In this document: positions 26,164-32,264 of the stretch, one piece after another
Position numbering within the stretch: position 1 is the first letter of the stretch
Layout of the letters: the number at the start of each line of letters is the position of its first letter
NCBI GenBank assembly: GCA_964016885.1
Contig: OZ024745.1
Location: forward strand, 46,804,272 to 46,868,271
Direction: 5' to 3'
Length of the DNA stretch: 64,000 nucleotides
From: Eledone cirrhosa
Lineage: Eukaryota > Mollusca > Cephalopoda > Octopoda > Eledonidae
Position numbers and translations under genes: made by a program
Notes under the pieces: generated by a model
What the model was told of the DNA's origin: nothing
What the model saw: the letters and a program-made list of their open reading frames with translations, nothing else
Databases searched by the model: none

Positions 26164-28181
26164 GTGGGGTTTCCAGAGCACTCTGTCAGTCTAATTGAAC
26201 ATTTTTTATTGTTTTTTTGTGTGTGTGTGTGTATGTGTGAGTACCCATTGTTTCCTCTGAGTACAGAGTATTGTGTTCCTTTGTACATTTTTCCTACATA
26301 CCAAGCAAGGATATTTTCCAGATGGTTTTGAGATTTTGTACTTTGATTATTGCTATGTTGGTTTCTGGTTTGGGGAGTTCTAGACTGTTCTAGGATTGTT
26401 TCTAGTTTCCACTATTTTCATAAACTAATACTTGTACTTTCTCAAACATGCAGTATATACTTTTGTTTATTTCCAGTCGCAAATCCAGATCATTTACCCT
26501 GTTCCGTAAAGATGACAATCTGGTCACTGTGAAATACAGTGCTGCTCAGCTTTATGATAAGGGACTCATTTTGGAAATAGAAGATTTGGCTGTCAACCAG
26601 TAAGTTCATTAACTTTTATTAATAGATGCGTTTCAGGACTATAACTTTTGCAGTTATTGACTGTGTATTTGAGAGTAATGAAAAGCACATTGTCAGAGCT
26701 GATCTTGCTAGTTTGAAGCAACCAGAAGTATTTTTATACTTGGCATGTTTGTGTATTCAATGGCATTGTATGGTTAATATTCATGAAAGAGTCTGGTGTC
26801 TACTTTCCTCTTCGATTTATACATATGTAGTTATGAATTTTCAGAAACAATTCAGAAAACCATAATATGGTTTATAAAATAACAGCAAAAAGATCTGCAT
26901 AATAAAATATTTCCCTTTTTTTTTTATTTATCCTACATAAAATTAATGTAACATAGTGATGTAGAAAACAACTTTCATGATCAGTATAATTAATTACAGA
27001 AAAAGTGAGTTAACATGATCAATGCATGTTTATGTAATTTGGATATATGGTAGAACCTTGTTAGGGAATAATCATTTGTATCAGTGCATATGTGTATGTG
27101 GTTGTGTTTTATAGTTAATCTTCATGAAGCTGTCAGGTTTCTGATTTCCACAATTAGTGCCTTTCTATAAAAAATAGGCTTAATGTATTAGGCAGTTCTG
27201 AGAAGGGTTTAATTGAATTGTTTGGCTTTTTTATTTACTTATTTTAAATGAATAATTTAATTTTTTTTAAAAACTATTCTGATAGCAGTATTGTTTTTAG
27301 CAGTTAGATCTTTTGAATTGAGAAGCTGTTAAATAACTCCTGGCAATTAAGTAATAGTTATACATGATTTAAAGTGTATTTTTTTATTTTTTTCTATAGG
27401 TTTAAGAATGTTCTCTTTGAGATTTCCAACACTGAAAAGACTGGTGTTTTTGAAGTCAATGCCAAATTTTTGGGAGTTCATATGGAAAAGGTTGAACTTG
27501 TATTTCAGGTAAATAAAATTATTTGAAGAACTGCTCTCTTGCTTCTGTGTATGCAAGTATGTATGCATTTGGTCAGAGACTTTTAAACCATTTGATTATT
27601 GTAATTTTAATTACACTCAAGCATTTCCAGACTTTGTCAGATGGACTGTTTATAACAAAATGAACCTAGTACAGTCTATAAAATGGTTAGTGTCAAGAAG
27701 TGCATTCAGATGTAGAAATAATGCCAAAACTGGGGGGGGGGGGGGGGGGTGTGTGTATATAATCCTTGTTTTTACATCTGTTTTCCATGCTTGCATGGGT
27801 TGGATGAGTCCTCTTCAGCACAGCATCTTTCTACTAGCCGCACTCCGTCGTCATCTGTGTGTCTCAGCGATTTGAGATCAGCTGTCACCACCTCTGCTCA
27901 GATCTTCTTTGGTGTACCTCTACTGCAGCTTCCTTCCGCTGGGATTTCCTGGCACTTCTTCACCCAACAATCATCATTCATGTGCATCACATGTCTGTAC
28001 CAATGCAGTCTTTTCTCCTGCACACTACTTTTGCTACCACTTAAACCCAGTTTTTCCCCCAGTTCATCCAAGCTCTGCCTTTCTTTCACATTTACATTGC
28101 ATATCCAAGTATAACTAAATCAAATCTCAATTTTGTTGTTGCAATATAAAATGGTAAAATGGATGTTAAAACAATGATGAT

Positions 28182-28258
<77 letters not shown>

Positions 28259-28341
28259 CTTTCTTTCTTTCTCTCTCTCTTTCTTTCTTTCTTTCTCTCT
28301 CTCTTTCTCTCTTTCTTTCTCTCTCTCTCTTTCTCTCTTTC

Positions 28342-28372
<31 letters not shown>

Positions 28373-29420
28373 CTTTCTCTCTCTCTCTTTCACTCTCTCT
28401 CTATATATATATATATATAATTGGAAATCAGTCAAATCGAATCTCTGGCGGTTTGCAAGTAAATTCGGCCTACTTATATGAAATGATGAGTTAGCAAAGC
28501 ACTAGATAAGATAGGACCTTAGAGTAATAAGACACGTTTAAATAGCTTGACAAATCGAACATTGTGGTAGGCGAAACTAACACACAATATATACCAAAGT
28601 AACGATAGAACTAATCAGTCTCTCTAATAGTTATGATTAATTGTGGTTTGTGATGACCTGTCCAATCCATGCTAGCATGGAAAATGAGGTAAAAAGATGT
28701 GTTTTCTAACCAAACTTCTATGATATCATTATCGTAAACTTCTACTAAAAAATGTTTTCTGTTAATCACTTGGCACTTTTGATATATAAAAATCTGATTT
28801 ATGAAATAGTTTCAGTTATTACTGATATGTGAGCAGTATGAGAAAAGGTTTAGAAATAAAATGTAAAATATCTGAAAATTAAATTCAGACATATATATAC
28901 ATCATAAAGATTCCAAGGACTCTTCCTTAATTGGTGATGGGATCTCCTTAAATAAAAGGTAGGCTGTACAATGTATGTCTGAGATATGCTGTTATGTGAA
29001 GGTGTAATCTAAGTTTGCCATGATCAGTTCAACAACTCGCTTAAATAGAGAAGTAGTAACTTGTTATTAGATGCAAATTCTGGCATTTTGAGACTGCACT
29101 AGAATGATGTTGCCTAAGCAGAGATATGTTATGAAATGGTAATTGAGGAAAACTGGAAATGTTGAAGGTAGGACTAAGAAATGATGTAGTAGGTTTTATG
29201 GACACAAAAACATGTGCTGGTCCTTATATTCCATGCCAGCATAAAAATGGTGAATGTTGATCTAGCTGATTATTACTGCATATTCACCTAATTCTTATCA
29301 TTTTAGGATTTGCTCCAGCTGCAGTATGAAGGTGTTGCTGTAATGAACATGTTTAACCGTGCTAAAGTGAATGTCAACCTCCTGATATTTCTCCTGAACC
29401 GTAAATTTTATGGAAGGTGA
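4271..29420 (+). CDS. IQGAP: IQGAP-family scaffold protein, C-terminal half (16 spliced exons, 5' end outside window)
   Basis: IQGAPs are cytoplasmic scaffolds that bind active Cdc42/Rac1 through a RasGAP-related domain without stimulating GTP hydrolysis, and link them to actin, calmodulin and cadherin complexes. Sixteen exons join in phase into 627 residues plus stop. This matches the human IQGAP1 C-terminus in order and length as I recall it. Residues about 1-290 are the RasGAP-related domain (YYRYINSAIVAPDAFD at 157-172, DQRRNLGSIAK, HNDPLHELLDDLGE). Residues about 385-513 are a basic, probably coiled region (DIRNQRRYRNTRR). Residues about 513-627 are the RasGAP C-terminal domain (LEIEDLAVNQFKNVLFEIS, AKVNVNLLIFLLN). 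Oddity: the Pro of the family motif YYRYxNPAI is Ser163. The calponin-homology, WW and IQ exons must lie upstream, and the first exon here opens in mid-codon. The paralogue cannot be settled. Confidence 0.95.
4346..5090 (+). other. IQGAP intron, AT-rich
   Basis: I see no gene, RNA or strong repeat in this stretch, apart from a weak match at 4424-4450 to the text at 3389-3415 (TGAATTAGATG, GACTTAACCAGCAG). Confidence 0.4.
5095..5285. repeat. Degenerate short tandem repeat, about 4 copies
   Basis: The motif AGCAGTCTGCTAGCAATTTA + TATAAAGCCTTATATAGTT recurs at spacings of about 45-55 bases with indels. Confidence 0.7.
5295..5468. repeat. Inverted repeat (hairpin) upstream of exon b
   Basis: The left arm CTTTAGATGTATTCTTTTGA through TATTTCGTTATTTGTGA pairs with TCACAAATAACAAAATATTT through TCAAAAGAATATGTCTAAAG. 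The loop is about 50 bases. It lies about 115 bases before the exon acceptor. Confidence 0.8.
5584..5733 (+). CDS. IQGAP: IQGAP exon b: RasGAP-related domain
   Basis: The acceptor is TTACAG and the donor is CAG|GTATTG. It begins NPRGQSALRELLHPLIKEVL and contains VEVYKGWINQTESQTGQV, aligning with IQGAP1 RGQNALRQILAPVVKEI and YKSWVNQMESQTGE. A split Arg codon joins it to the previous exon and a split Ser codon to the next. Confidence 0.93.
5838..6010 (+). repeat. Dispersed LINE/SINE 3'-end fragment
   Basis: TCCATACAAGCATGGAGAATAGATGTTAAATGGGGATGAT is the sense form of the LINE tail family (GCATGG ... GATGAT). Confidence 0.55.
6400..6612 (+). repeat. Dispersed LINE 3'-end fragment
   Basis: GGTTGGCATTAGGAAGGGCAT, TGTTTAATCCATGG and AGTGATGATGCTGATG follow the order of the LINE tails in this window (AAGGGCAT ... 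CCATG ... GATGATG). Confidence 0.6.
6699..10560. repeat. 46-bp minisatellite, 84 copies, no net indels, in IQGAP intron
   Basis: The unit starts CAGTGGCARRGTAAAATG and ends ACTCTAGTGATGTTCTCA. The first unit begins at 6699 and the last at 10517, a distance of 3818 = 83 x 46, so the array keeps exact register. Units differ mainly at four positions: CAGTGG/CAATGG, CAGGG/CAAAG, ATGTG/ATGCA and AGTCC/AGTCT. The last copy loses GTTCT. It is not coding, because 46 is not a multiple of three. Confidence 0.97.
10737..10787. repeat. AT microsatellite
   Basis: (AT)n of about 50 bases directly abuts the left arm of the next palindromic element. Confidence 0.9.
10787..11091. mobile_element. MITE-like element with 34-bp terminal inverted repeats
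   Basis: The left end ATTAAAATAACAGATTAAAG and onward (10787-10820) is the exact reverse complement of 11058-11091 (ending CTGTTATTTTAAT). The 237-bp core has no coding capacity. A non-autonomous DNA transposon is the simplest reading. Confidence 0.8.
11188..11236. repeat. AT microsatellite
   Basis: (TA)n of about 45 bases is followed at 11237-11277 by half of a palindromic repeat (ACCCCGACGGCTGAGCTCAAG). Related copies lie at 19189 and 31861. Confidence 0.85.
11278..12162 (+). mobile_element. Internally deleted mariner transposon
   Basis: The 39-base ends (CGAGGTGTGTCAGAAAAGTT and onward; right end TCTGACCCACCTCG) are inverted repeats with one mismatch by eye. At 885 bp it is about 0.4 kb shorter than a typical 1.3 kb mariner. 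The right flank is TA; the left flank is GA, so the TA duplication is not intact. The encoded transposase lacks most of its catalytic core. Confidence 0.93.
11465..12055 (+). pseudogene. mariner transposase, internally deleted
   Basis: Mariner transposases cut and paste their own element at TA sites using a DD34D triad. From ATG at 11465 the frame reads MSTEQRTNLK, then TPSKALGLLQQVYGDETMSR, with the paired helix-turn-helix region (VFEWCKRYKEG, DPKSGRPSTTRTE, RRLTVRLIANELSMNRDSVW). VITGDESWIFEYDPE carries the first catalytic Asp. EYDPE then runs straight into GTHFENEDDVKKAVTTELRR, so about 130 residues with the second and third Asp are gone. A second small gap removes about seven residues after NLK. 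The frame stops at 12005; the original C-terminus (SFQECMQAWQKRMKKCI) continues in the same frame after the stop. Non-functional. Confidence 0.92.
12163..12309. other. T-rich intron remainder before exon c
   Basis: Long T runs at 12171-12185 and 12208-12240 and no other feature. Confidence 0.4.
12310..12450 (+). CDS. IQGAP: IQGAP exon c: RasGAP-related domain
   Basis: The acceptor is TTTATTCAG and the donor is ATTCC|GTAAGT. It reads GLAYHVTSEQAMKHSEVKSL and later KATDKFLVTITQSLDKIP. In IQGAP1 the matching text is DVTPEQALAHEEVK and TDKFLSAIVSSVDKIP. The 6.6 kb intron before it holds the 46-bp minisatellite and the mariner relic. Confidence 0.93.
12484..12980. repeat. Diverged dispersed repeat
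   Basis: Text such as CACATTAGCA, CTTGAAAAG, AATACTGCAAATTTT and TAGATATTTTCTGCTAA recurs in the same order at 13425-13580 and in reverse orientation near 24050-24140. CCTGCAAGGAATCAAACCCTGC near 12921 resembles an antisense tRNA-like B box. Confidence 0.6.
13024..13172. repeat. Palindromic element with about 60-base arms
   Basis: AAGCCTATAGCTAGAATTAT through TTTGAAATGT pairs with ACATTTCAAATTTC through CTAACTACAGGCTT. The centre is AGTCATCCCAGTGCAG. Intronic fold-back or MITE. Confidence 0.75.
13425..13582. repeat. Second copy of the dispersed repeat at 12484
   Basis: Parallel blocks (CACATTAGCAGG, CTTGAAAAG, AATACTGCAAATTTT, AGATATTTTCTGCTAAAT) show that this is the same family, with different indels. 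Confidence 0.6.
13626..13710 (+). CDS. IQGAP: IQGAP exon d: RasGAP-related domain
   Basis: The acceptor is TTGCTAG and the donor is CTCAAA|GTATGT. It reads YGMRYMAKVLKAALWKKFP then LAPEKDVLK, matching IQGAP1 YGMRFIAKVLKDSLHEKFP. It completes a split Pro codon and ends in phase 0. Confidence 0.93.
14104..14209. repeat. Short palindromic element
   Basis: AATAAGATCTCAACACAAAT (left) pairs with ATTTGTGTTGAGATCTTATT (right). The pairing extends to ATGCTACC/GGTTAGCAT and leaves a loop of under 20 bases. Confidence 0.85.
14210..15045 (+). other. IQGAP intron, AT-rich
   Basis: I see no gene, RNA or clear repeat. Confidence 0.4.
15048..15092. repeat. AT microsatellite
   Basis: (TA)n of about 44 bases. 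Confidence 0.9.
15093..16370 (+). other. IQGAP intron without recognised genes
   Basis: AT-rich sequence. A long poly-T lies at 16279-16301. I see no coding similarity. CAGCCCACAGGCTGAGGCCA near 15678 is the only GC-rich island. Confidence 0.4.
16375..16680 (-). repeat. Antisense LINE 3'-end fragment
   Basis: CATCATTGTCATCATTTATC, GGTTTCTACTGTTGGATGCA and GTGTGTTATTATGGCAACAG follow the LINE-tail order seen at 44660 (CATCATCATC ... TTTCTACAGCTGGATGC). Confidence 0.55.
17396..17560 (+). CDS. IQGAP: IQGAP exon e: signature YYR motif of the RasGAP-related domain
   Basis: The acceptor is TATTACAG and the donor is AAGGGG|GTAAGA; the exon is exactly 55 codons. It carries YYRYINSAIVAPDAFDII and LSPDQRRNLGSIAKILQ, the most diagnostic block of the family, equivalent to the FLR(x)3PA block of RasGAPs. 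The motif has Ser where IQGAPs usually have Pro (NPAI to NSAI). Confidence 0.96.
17670..18470 (-). repeat. Antisense LINE 3' region, non-coding relic
   Basis: ATTGAACGGGTTGTCACG, TTTCTAGAGCTGGGTGTCCT and GTTGTGGCACAGCACTAGTG follow the same tail pattern. The 165-residue antisense frame at 17900-18397 shows no similarity I recognise. TGAGTGAACTGGAGCAACAT through AGGACACAACACACC at the right resembles an antisense SINE segment. Confidence 0.5.
18518..18585 (+). CDS. IQGAP: IQGAP exon f: RasGAP-related domain
   Basis: The acceptor is TTGTTACAG and the donor is TTCAA|GTGAGT. This 68-nt exon reads FAGESSHLSCMNDYIRDAHR then KF, matching IQGAP1 FLGDNAHLSIINEYLSQSYQKF. A split Lys codon leads into the next exon. 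Confidence 0.9.
18722..18990 (-). repeat. Antisense LINE 3'-end fragment
   Basis: ATCACCATCATTTTATGTCC, GGCATGGATTGGACAAGTCA and GGTTTCTACATGGATGTCCT match the LINE tail family. Confidence 0.6.
19189..19314. repeat. Palindromic MITE plus AT/TTTA tract abutting exon g
   Basis: ATATGAAAGAGTTGGGACCC through GAGCTCTTGC (19189-19226) pairs with GCAAGAGCTCAGC through TGACTCTTTCATAT (to 19275), with an 8-12 base loop. (AT)n and (TTTA)n then run straight into the exon acceptor at 19314. Related sequences lie at 11237 and 31861. Confidence 0.85.
19315..19447 (+). CDS. IQGAP: IQGAP exon g: RasGAP-related domain
   Basis: The acceptor is TTTATTTCAG and the donor is CATCAA|GTAAGT. It reads NFFQMACEVEDLENKFNIDQ and KPVIYMSVQEICDTHQ, matching IQGAP1 FFQTACDVPELQDKFNVDEY and KPVIYISIGEIINTH. 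A palindromic element and an AT tract end only tens of bases before the acceptor. Confidence 0.94.
20053..20155 (+). CDS. IQGAP: IQGAP exon h: end of the RasGAP-related domain
   Basis: The acceptor is TTATTTGTAG and the donor is TATTAG|GTAACA. It reads LLLKHQDTIAPDHNDPLHEL then LDDLGECPSVDVLLG. The segment IAPxHNDPxHELLDDLGE is close to invariant in IQGAPs. Confidence 0.95.
20274..21000 (-). repeat. LINE 3'-end copy with internal tandem expansion
   Basis: CATCATTTACATCCATTTTC and GCTTACATGGGTTAAACAGG start a LINE tail. From about 20430 to 20830 a unit of about 55-60 bases (GGTGGACTGGGTGCTTTTTG ... CACCACCTTACAGG) repeats six or seven times with variation. Confidence 0.65.
21000..21660 (+). 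other. IQGAP intron
   Basis: The repeat tail ends near 21170. The rest is AT-rich and featureless. Confidence 0.35.
21666..21810 (+). CDS. IQGAP: IQGAP exon i: linker after the RasGAP-related domain
   Basis: The acceptor is AATTTTAG and the donor is ATCAG|GTAATT. It contains VRAQLAKTEITLTLMNKFEV followed by PDDDMSDIKGMM, matching IQGAP1 EALAKTEVSLTLTNKFDVPGDE. The N-terminal third is more divergent. Confidence 0.92.
21890..22375 (+). pseudogene. LINE ORF2 C-terminal relic
   Basis: Frame-broken sequence reads RMCQLNDSLVRLGLQD, then LSHCKCGVQPDYG and later KMQRAV then KSGKL. This resembles the C-terminal HKWGL..SP.CDCG..PQTMEH..  module after the reverse transcriptase in several LINE clades. 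Stops and shifts break it. It lies in the IQGAP intron on the sense strand. Confidence 0.55.
22763..22850 (+). CDS. IQGAP: IQGAP exon j: linker
   Basis: The acceptor is TTTTTTAG and the donor is GAACAA|GTAAGG. It reads TKKMVVDVIACQSGENLSQI then LEVPSTDEQ, matching IQGAP1 TKRLIVDVIRFQPGETLTEIL. Confidence 0.92.
23085..23290 (+). repeat. Unclassified GC-richer insert in intron
   Basis: GGGTGCAAGCTCTACACCCT through CAGAGATCTCAATAGAAT stands out from the AT-rich intron and follows a poly-A run. It is probably a retroelement fragment; I do not recognise the family. Confidence 0.3.
23436..23539 (+). CDS. IQGAP: IQGAP exon k: basic linker with a candidate phosphosite
   Basis: The acceptor is GCACTTCAG and the donor is AACAG|GTAAGT. 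It is Lys/Arg-rich (EDIHQALLKKRDMIDKKATN) and ends KLERQTSLLGDN. It lies where IQGAP1 has KKSKSVKED with PKC-regulated Ser1441/1443. RQTS here could play that part; this is inference, because the region aligns poorly. Confidence 0.85.
24162..24221. repeat. Perfect 25-bp hairpin, 10-nt loop
   Basis: Positions 24162-24186 (CATTTCAGAACTGTTGATAT...) are the exact reverse complement of 24197-24221. The loop is TTTGAACATT. It ends 34 bases before the acceptor of exon l. Confidence 0.9.
24256..24370 (+). CDS. IQGAP: IQGAP exon l: coiled linker
   Basis: The acceptor is TCTTTATAG and the donor is GCACGG|GTAAAA. It reads LPLEMMKGKIKKNLQNLELA then LVTRKNKYQDIINSIAR, matching IQGAP1 LTLQEKKEKIQTGLKKLTEL and NKYQELINDIAR. 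A perfect 25-bp hairpin sits just upstream of the acceptor. Confidence 0.92.
24380..24580 (+). repeat. SINE/LINE tail fragment
   Basis: GGTTGGTGTCAAGAAGGGCA, GCTGCAAAATACCTCAAA and CAACCCATGCCAGTATGGAA are the sense version of the widespread cephalopod LINE tail. Confidence 0.6.
24697..24778. repeat. AT microsatellite
   Basis: (TA)n of about 80 bases with one ATGTA interruption. Confidence 0.9.
24780..25140 (+). mobile_element. Single-arm copy of the fold-back repeat found at 37130-37577
   Basis: CAACACCTCAGTATGCA, GGTTGGTTTGTTTACTCCG, ATTTGGCTTTGTTTATTATA, GGTGACAGCCATCATTGGCT and CCTCTTCAGGCAG appear in the same order at 37138-37320. No long right arm follows, so this is a partial copy. 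Confidence 0.7.
25651..25817 (+). CDS. IQGAP: IQGAP exon m: basic coiled segment before the RasGAP C-terminal domain
   Basis: The acceptor is TTCTCCTCAG and the donor is GAGAA|GTTAGT, a slightly weak site. It reads DIRNQRRYRNTRRQELIRLR and later EEQIDYYNLYVKTCLDNMA. The IQGAP1 counterpart is DIRNQRRYRQRRKAELVKLQ and DYYKSYIKTCLDNLA. Confidence 0.95.
26078..26161. repeat. CT and AT microsatellites
   Basis: (CT)n at about 26070-26090 passes into (AT)n with ATCT interruptions up to 26160. Confidence 0.9.
26477..26599 (+). CDS. IQGAP: IQGAP exon n: RasGAP C-terminal domain
   Basis: The acceptor is ATTTCCAG and the donor is AACCA|GTAAGT. It reads RKSRSFTLFRKDDNLVTVKY and AAQLYDKGLILEIEDLAVN. This matches IQGAP1 KISLKYTAARLHEKGVLLEI and EDLQVNQ. 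A split Gln codon joins it to the next exon. Confidence 0.94.
26880..27390 (+). other. IQGAP intron, AT-rich
   Basis: I see no gene or clear repeat. Confidence 0.35.
27400..27508 (+). CDS. IQGAP: IQGAP exon o: RasGAP C-terminal domain
   Basis: The acceptor is TTCTATAG and the donor is TTTCAG|GTAAAT. It reads FKNVLFEISNTEKTGVFEVN then AKFLGVHMEKVELVFQ, matching IQGAP1 FKNVIFEISPTEEVGDFEVK and AKFMGVQMETFMLHYQ. Confidence 0.95.
27640..28110 (-). pseudogene. Antisense LINE 3' end (C-terminus of reverse transcriptase protein)
   Basis: On the minus strand the frame reads MKERQSLDELGEKLGLSG and EKRLHWYRHVMHMNDDCWVK, then KCQEIPAEGS. This is the conserved C-terminal R(L)W(YF)GHV..M..D.WVKKCQ block of a LINE ORF2. 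The same block lies at 45060-45330. The tail side (27776) has CCATGCTTGCATGGGTTGGA. A 17-base poly-G at 27735 lies at its left. Confidence 0.65.
28183..28418. repeat. Long CT/TTTCT pyrimidine microsatellite ending in AT
   Basis: A pure (CT)n of about 70 bases passes into mixed CTTT/CT blocks to about 28400 and then (TA)n to 28418. The strand is all-pyrimidine for more than 200 bases and could form H-DNA. Confidence 0.95.
28421..29300 (+). other. IQGAP intron with a short LINE-tail fragment
   Basis: TGTCCAATCCATGCTAGCAT at 28656-28690 is a sense LINE tail. The rest has no recognised feature. Confidence 0.45.
29307..29420 (+). CDS. IQGAP: IQGAP exon p: last coding exon with the stop codon
   Basis: The acceptor is CATTTTAG. 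It reads DLLQLQYEGVAVMNMFNRAK then VNVNLLIFLLNRKFYGR and TGA. It is almost identical to the C-terminus of IQGAP1 (DLLQLQYEGVAVMKLFDRAK and ending KFYGK), which fixes the end of the gene. Confidence 0.97.
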   Translation, partial: DLLQLQYEGVAVMNMFNRAKVNVNLLIFLLNRKFYGR

Positions 29421-29733
29421 ACAGAAAAGAAAACAAACAAACTTCCAAGTGTCTGTCTACACTTGGTTACGTGTCGAGGATTGCTTTCTACTCAATTATC
29501 TTAAATGATTTCCATAATCATATTCTGCAAACAAAATAGTTAAAAACTGAACATAAAATATTTGTGATATTTTTCCAGTTTATAGGATGGAATGTATTCC
29601 TGCATCATTATTGGGAACACGATTGAATAATTGTAATTTTGTTTTTCATTGCATGTAAATATTCTTGATGGATTTCTTAACCCTCCTGTGTATGCAGCAT
29701 ATGGATCAATTTAGCTTTACATTTTATTTATAA

Positions 29734-29739
29734 TAAATA
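29734..29739 (+). promoter_or_regulatory. Candidate proximal polyadenylation signal AATAAA
   Basis: A canonical hexamer about 310 bases after the IQGAP stop codon, in an AT-rich context. Confidence 0.5.
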
Positions 29740-30185
29740 TAATTTCAAACTAGTTCTGTTAGAATTATTGGAGAAATGCAGTTTGATTGTGTGTATTATA
29801 TATATACACACCAGTTTTACAAGCAAATTTCTTTGCTATACAGAAAATGTAAATCATGATATAGGTATAATGCATAATTTTACTTCACAATTCTGTGGTT
29901 TTGTGCATATGAACTTGAACTTGCTTGAAAAAATGTGCACCTGAATGTGAATTGTGTATGTGGATTGTGTATGGGTTCTTTTTATTTTCATTTCCTGATG
30001 CTATTTTCTTTTCTTAAATGAGTATAATAAATTATATTTTATTTTGTTGCTTAGATATTCAAATATGAATATAAGATTTTCTTGTTTTGTTACATACTTA
30101 TTTTAGCTTTCATATTCAGTCAACACCATAGGTCTATCCATGACTATTGCATACAATTTTCTTTTATAAACATATATTGAAAACC

Positions 30186-30202
30186 AATAAATTTTAAATA
30201 AA
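30186..30202 (+). promoter_or_regulatory. Candidate distal polyadenylation signals (two AATAAA)
   Basis: Two AATAAA hexamers lie close together, at 30186 and 30197, about 770 bases after the stop codon. They would give a longer 3' end for the IQGAP transcript. Confidence 0.45.
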
Positions 30203-30755
30203 GGAAAAAAATTACCGACATTTATTTAAAGTAGTTATTTTTGTGTTTGAGCTTTTGTTGTTCTATAGTTTGTTTGTTTTTGTTTTTTTAATTTTATTTT
30301 TGTAATACATTTGGTATAATCATAAACAAATATACTTATATGCATACACATATGTTTGAATTATTGTCAAATAGAAGTAAAAATATTGCTGAATCTATAA
30401 ATGTTTACTGTATCAGTTTCTAAAAATGTGTATCATAAAGAAGGCATTGATTGCTTTTGTTTTTTCTTTGCTATAAACCAACTAAAAACAAGATTTAATA
30501 AATTAGCAGGCATCGGTCCAAAATTCAATTATCTTAAATGATTTCCATAAAAGTAACTCTCAATGAATGTTTTGTATCAAGCTGTAAACATTAAGGTACT
30601 GGAAATATCAAGTAATTTTACTGAAGGTTCCTAGTCTAGTTTTTTACCATAACACTGGAATTTGTAGATATACCAATCTGCTTATTTAGTGGTAGATATT
30701 TGGAAAAAAAAAAGTGTTTAATATCATATTATTTTGTCTTATATAATGAACCAAT
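30203..30755. other. AT-rich intergenic sequence
   Basis: I see no gene. A 26-base string shared with the 3' untranslated region (TCAATTATCTTAAATGATTT then CCATAA) recurs near 30524. Confidence 0.4.
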
Positions 30756-30756
30756 C

Positions 30757-30975
30757 TAGGATTGGCAGTATCATTAGGGCATCAGACAAAATGCTTTGTG
30801 TCATTTGTTCTTATTCTTTACATTGACCGCAGCATGATTTGAACTGTCAACGTTGACTTTCATTTTTCTGAGGTCAATAAAATAAAGTAACAGTCAAGTA
30901 CTGGGTCCTATTTCATTAACTTTCCTCTCCCCTCAAAATTGATGACCTTGTGAGTAAATTAGAAACCATGATAAT
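30757..30975 (+). mobile_element. Diverged tRNA-derived SINE
   Basis: GGATTGGCAGTATCATTAGG, GATTTGAACTGTCAACG, GAGGTCAATAAAATAAAGTA and CTTGTGAGTAAATTAGAAAC parallel the SINE at 2551 with many substitutions and a longer 3' part. Confidence 0.7.
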
Positions 30976-31660
30976 AAACTAGTATGTTGTATCTCCTAGT
31001 TCTGTTCCAGTATTTAGTAAATCCATTTGCTTACTGATATTTTGTGTTGCCAACTGTTTTTGTTTTAACTTGTAATCAATGTAAATATTTTCCTCTCAAT
31101 CACTGAAGATTTAAGAATGATGATGGTATTTTATCATTTATGTTTTTTTAATTAACTGTAAAATAGTTACCCTATGAACTCAAGAAGGAAGGACATGTTT
31201 GAAGAATTTATCACTTTTCATGGTAAATTATCAGAAATCATATTTTGTCATTACCAGTAATATTTGTATTTTAAAAAAATAAAACAAGCTGTACATAATT
31301 CAGACATGTTTGTTCTGGTACAGCCAACACTTTTTATACTAATCCAAAAGCTTTTTAGCACCAAAATAATGTTTTAATATTTGGTCAATGTGTGTATGTA
31401 TCTCAAGAATTTCAATCTCAAATGAAAACAAGAAATTAGTTACATATATTAGATAGTTGCTTCTCTATCAATATTTTGAACTGTTCTAATTAGATAAATG
31501 ACATGTTAGATTGTTAGTAGTTTGGTTTAAATTTCTTGTGAGTTGCATAGTGTATGTCAATGACTGAAATATGTTGTATTATATATATATTTATTGTAGT
31601 ACAAACTTGGTATAAATATCCAAGGGTTTAGAGCACTCAGTCTGTAGGAAAAGTTATGTA
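30976..31660. other. AT-rich intergenic sequence
   Basis: I see no gene or clear repeat. Confidence 0.35.
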
Positions 31661-31672
31661 TATTCAGTTACA

Positions 31673-31810
31673 ACAGTGATATATACATATACTTAAGTTG
31701 TGTTGGGTGGCTACCCCAACTCATTCAGCCTGCCATATTATAATGGAGTACAATATGGCAGGCTGAATGAAGCAACCCAATAAAACTTAAGTGCCTGTAT
31801 ATATCACTGT
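31673..31810. repeat. Palindromic MITE-like element
   Basis: ACAGTGATATATACATATAC, TTGTGTTGGG and CATTCAGCCTGCCATATT on the left pair with AATATGGCAGGCTGAATG, CAACCCAATAAAACTTAAG and TATATATCACTGT on the right. Confidence 0.85.
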
Positions 31811-31817
31811 AATGGAT

Positions 31818-31823
31818 TATATA

Positions 31824-31863
<40 letters not shown>

Positions 31864-31935
31864 TGAGTCGGGACCCCGACAGCTGAGCCCTTGCTGTTTC
31901 AACAGCTAGTTCCAGGCTCTAGTTCAAGTAACGGT
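31818..31935. repeat. AT microsatellite and partial palindromic repeat
   Basis: (TA)n to 31860 is followed by GAATGAGTCGGGACCCCGAC and AGCTGAGCCCTTGC, one arm of the family seen at 19189. Confidence 0.75.
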
Positions 31936-32264
31936 ATAACCAGTTTCTAACTGAATCCATCCGGATTTATATATGTATATTGTATTCAAAAAATAGAAAT
32001 CGTTTTAATTAGCTATAAGCTGAATTTTACTTTGTTCCTATTTCAAGAATCTCTTGCCTTAAAATATTAACAAATCAACAATAACTACTACATAGACAAC
32101 AACATATCACAGAAAAACTATGCTTAAAATTCTGATTCATTCATTCATTACTATGACAGTTTTGTTAAGGGAAATTAATTACGAGAAAATGCTATGTTCA
32201 TGGCTTAAATCTTTTCCCAAAGCCTAAATGTATTTTTGTTACTGAAGCTGGAAAGAGCATTTTT

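Larger units (their letters stand above)
29421..30202 (+). other. Probable IQGAP 3' untranslated region
   Basis: AT-rich sequence directly follows the stop codon in the last exon, with no further coding potential. Canonical AATAAA signals at 29734, 30186 and 30197 suggest at least two possible 3' ends. The true end is not visible from sequence. Confidence 0.6.

Noticed and set aside
28159..28494. Frames over the CT microsatellite
   Set aside because: They encode only Ser-Leu or Arg-Glu repeats from the dinucleotide tract.
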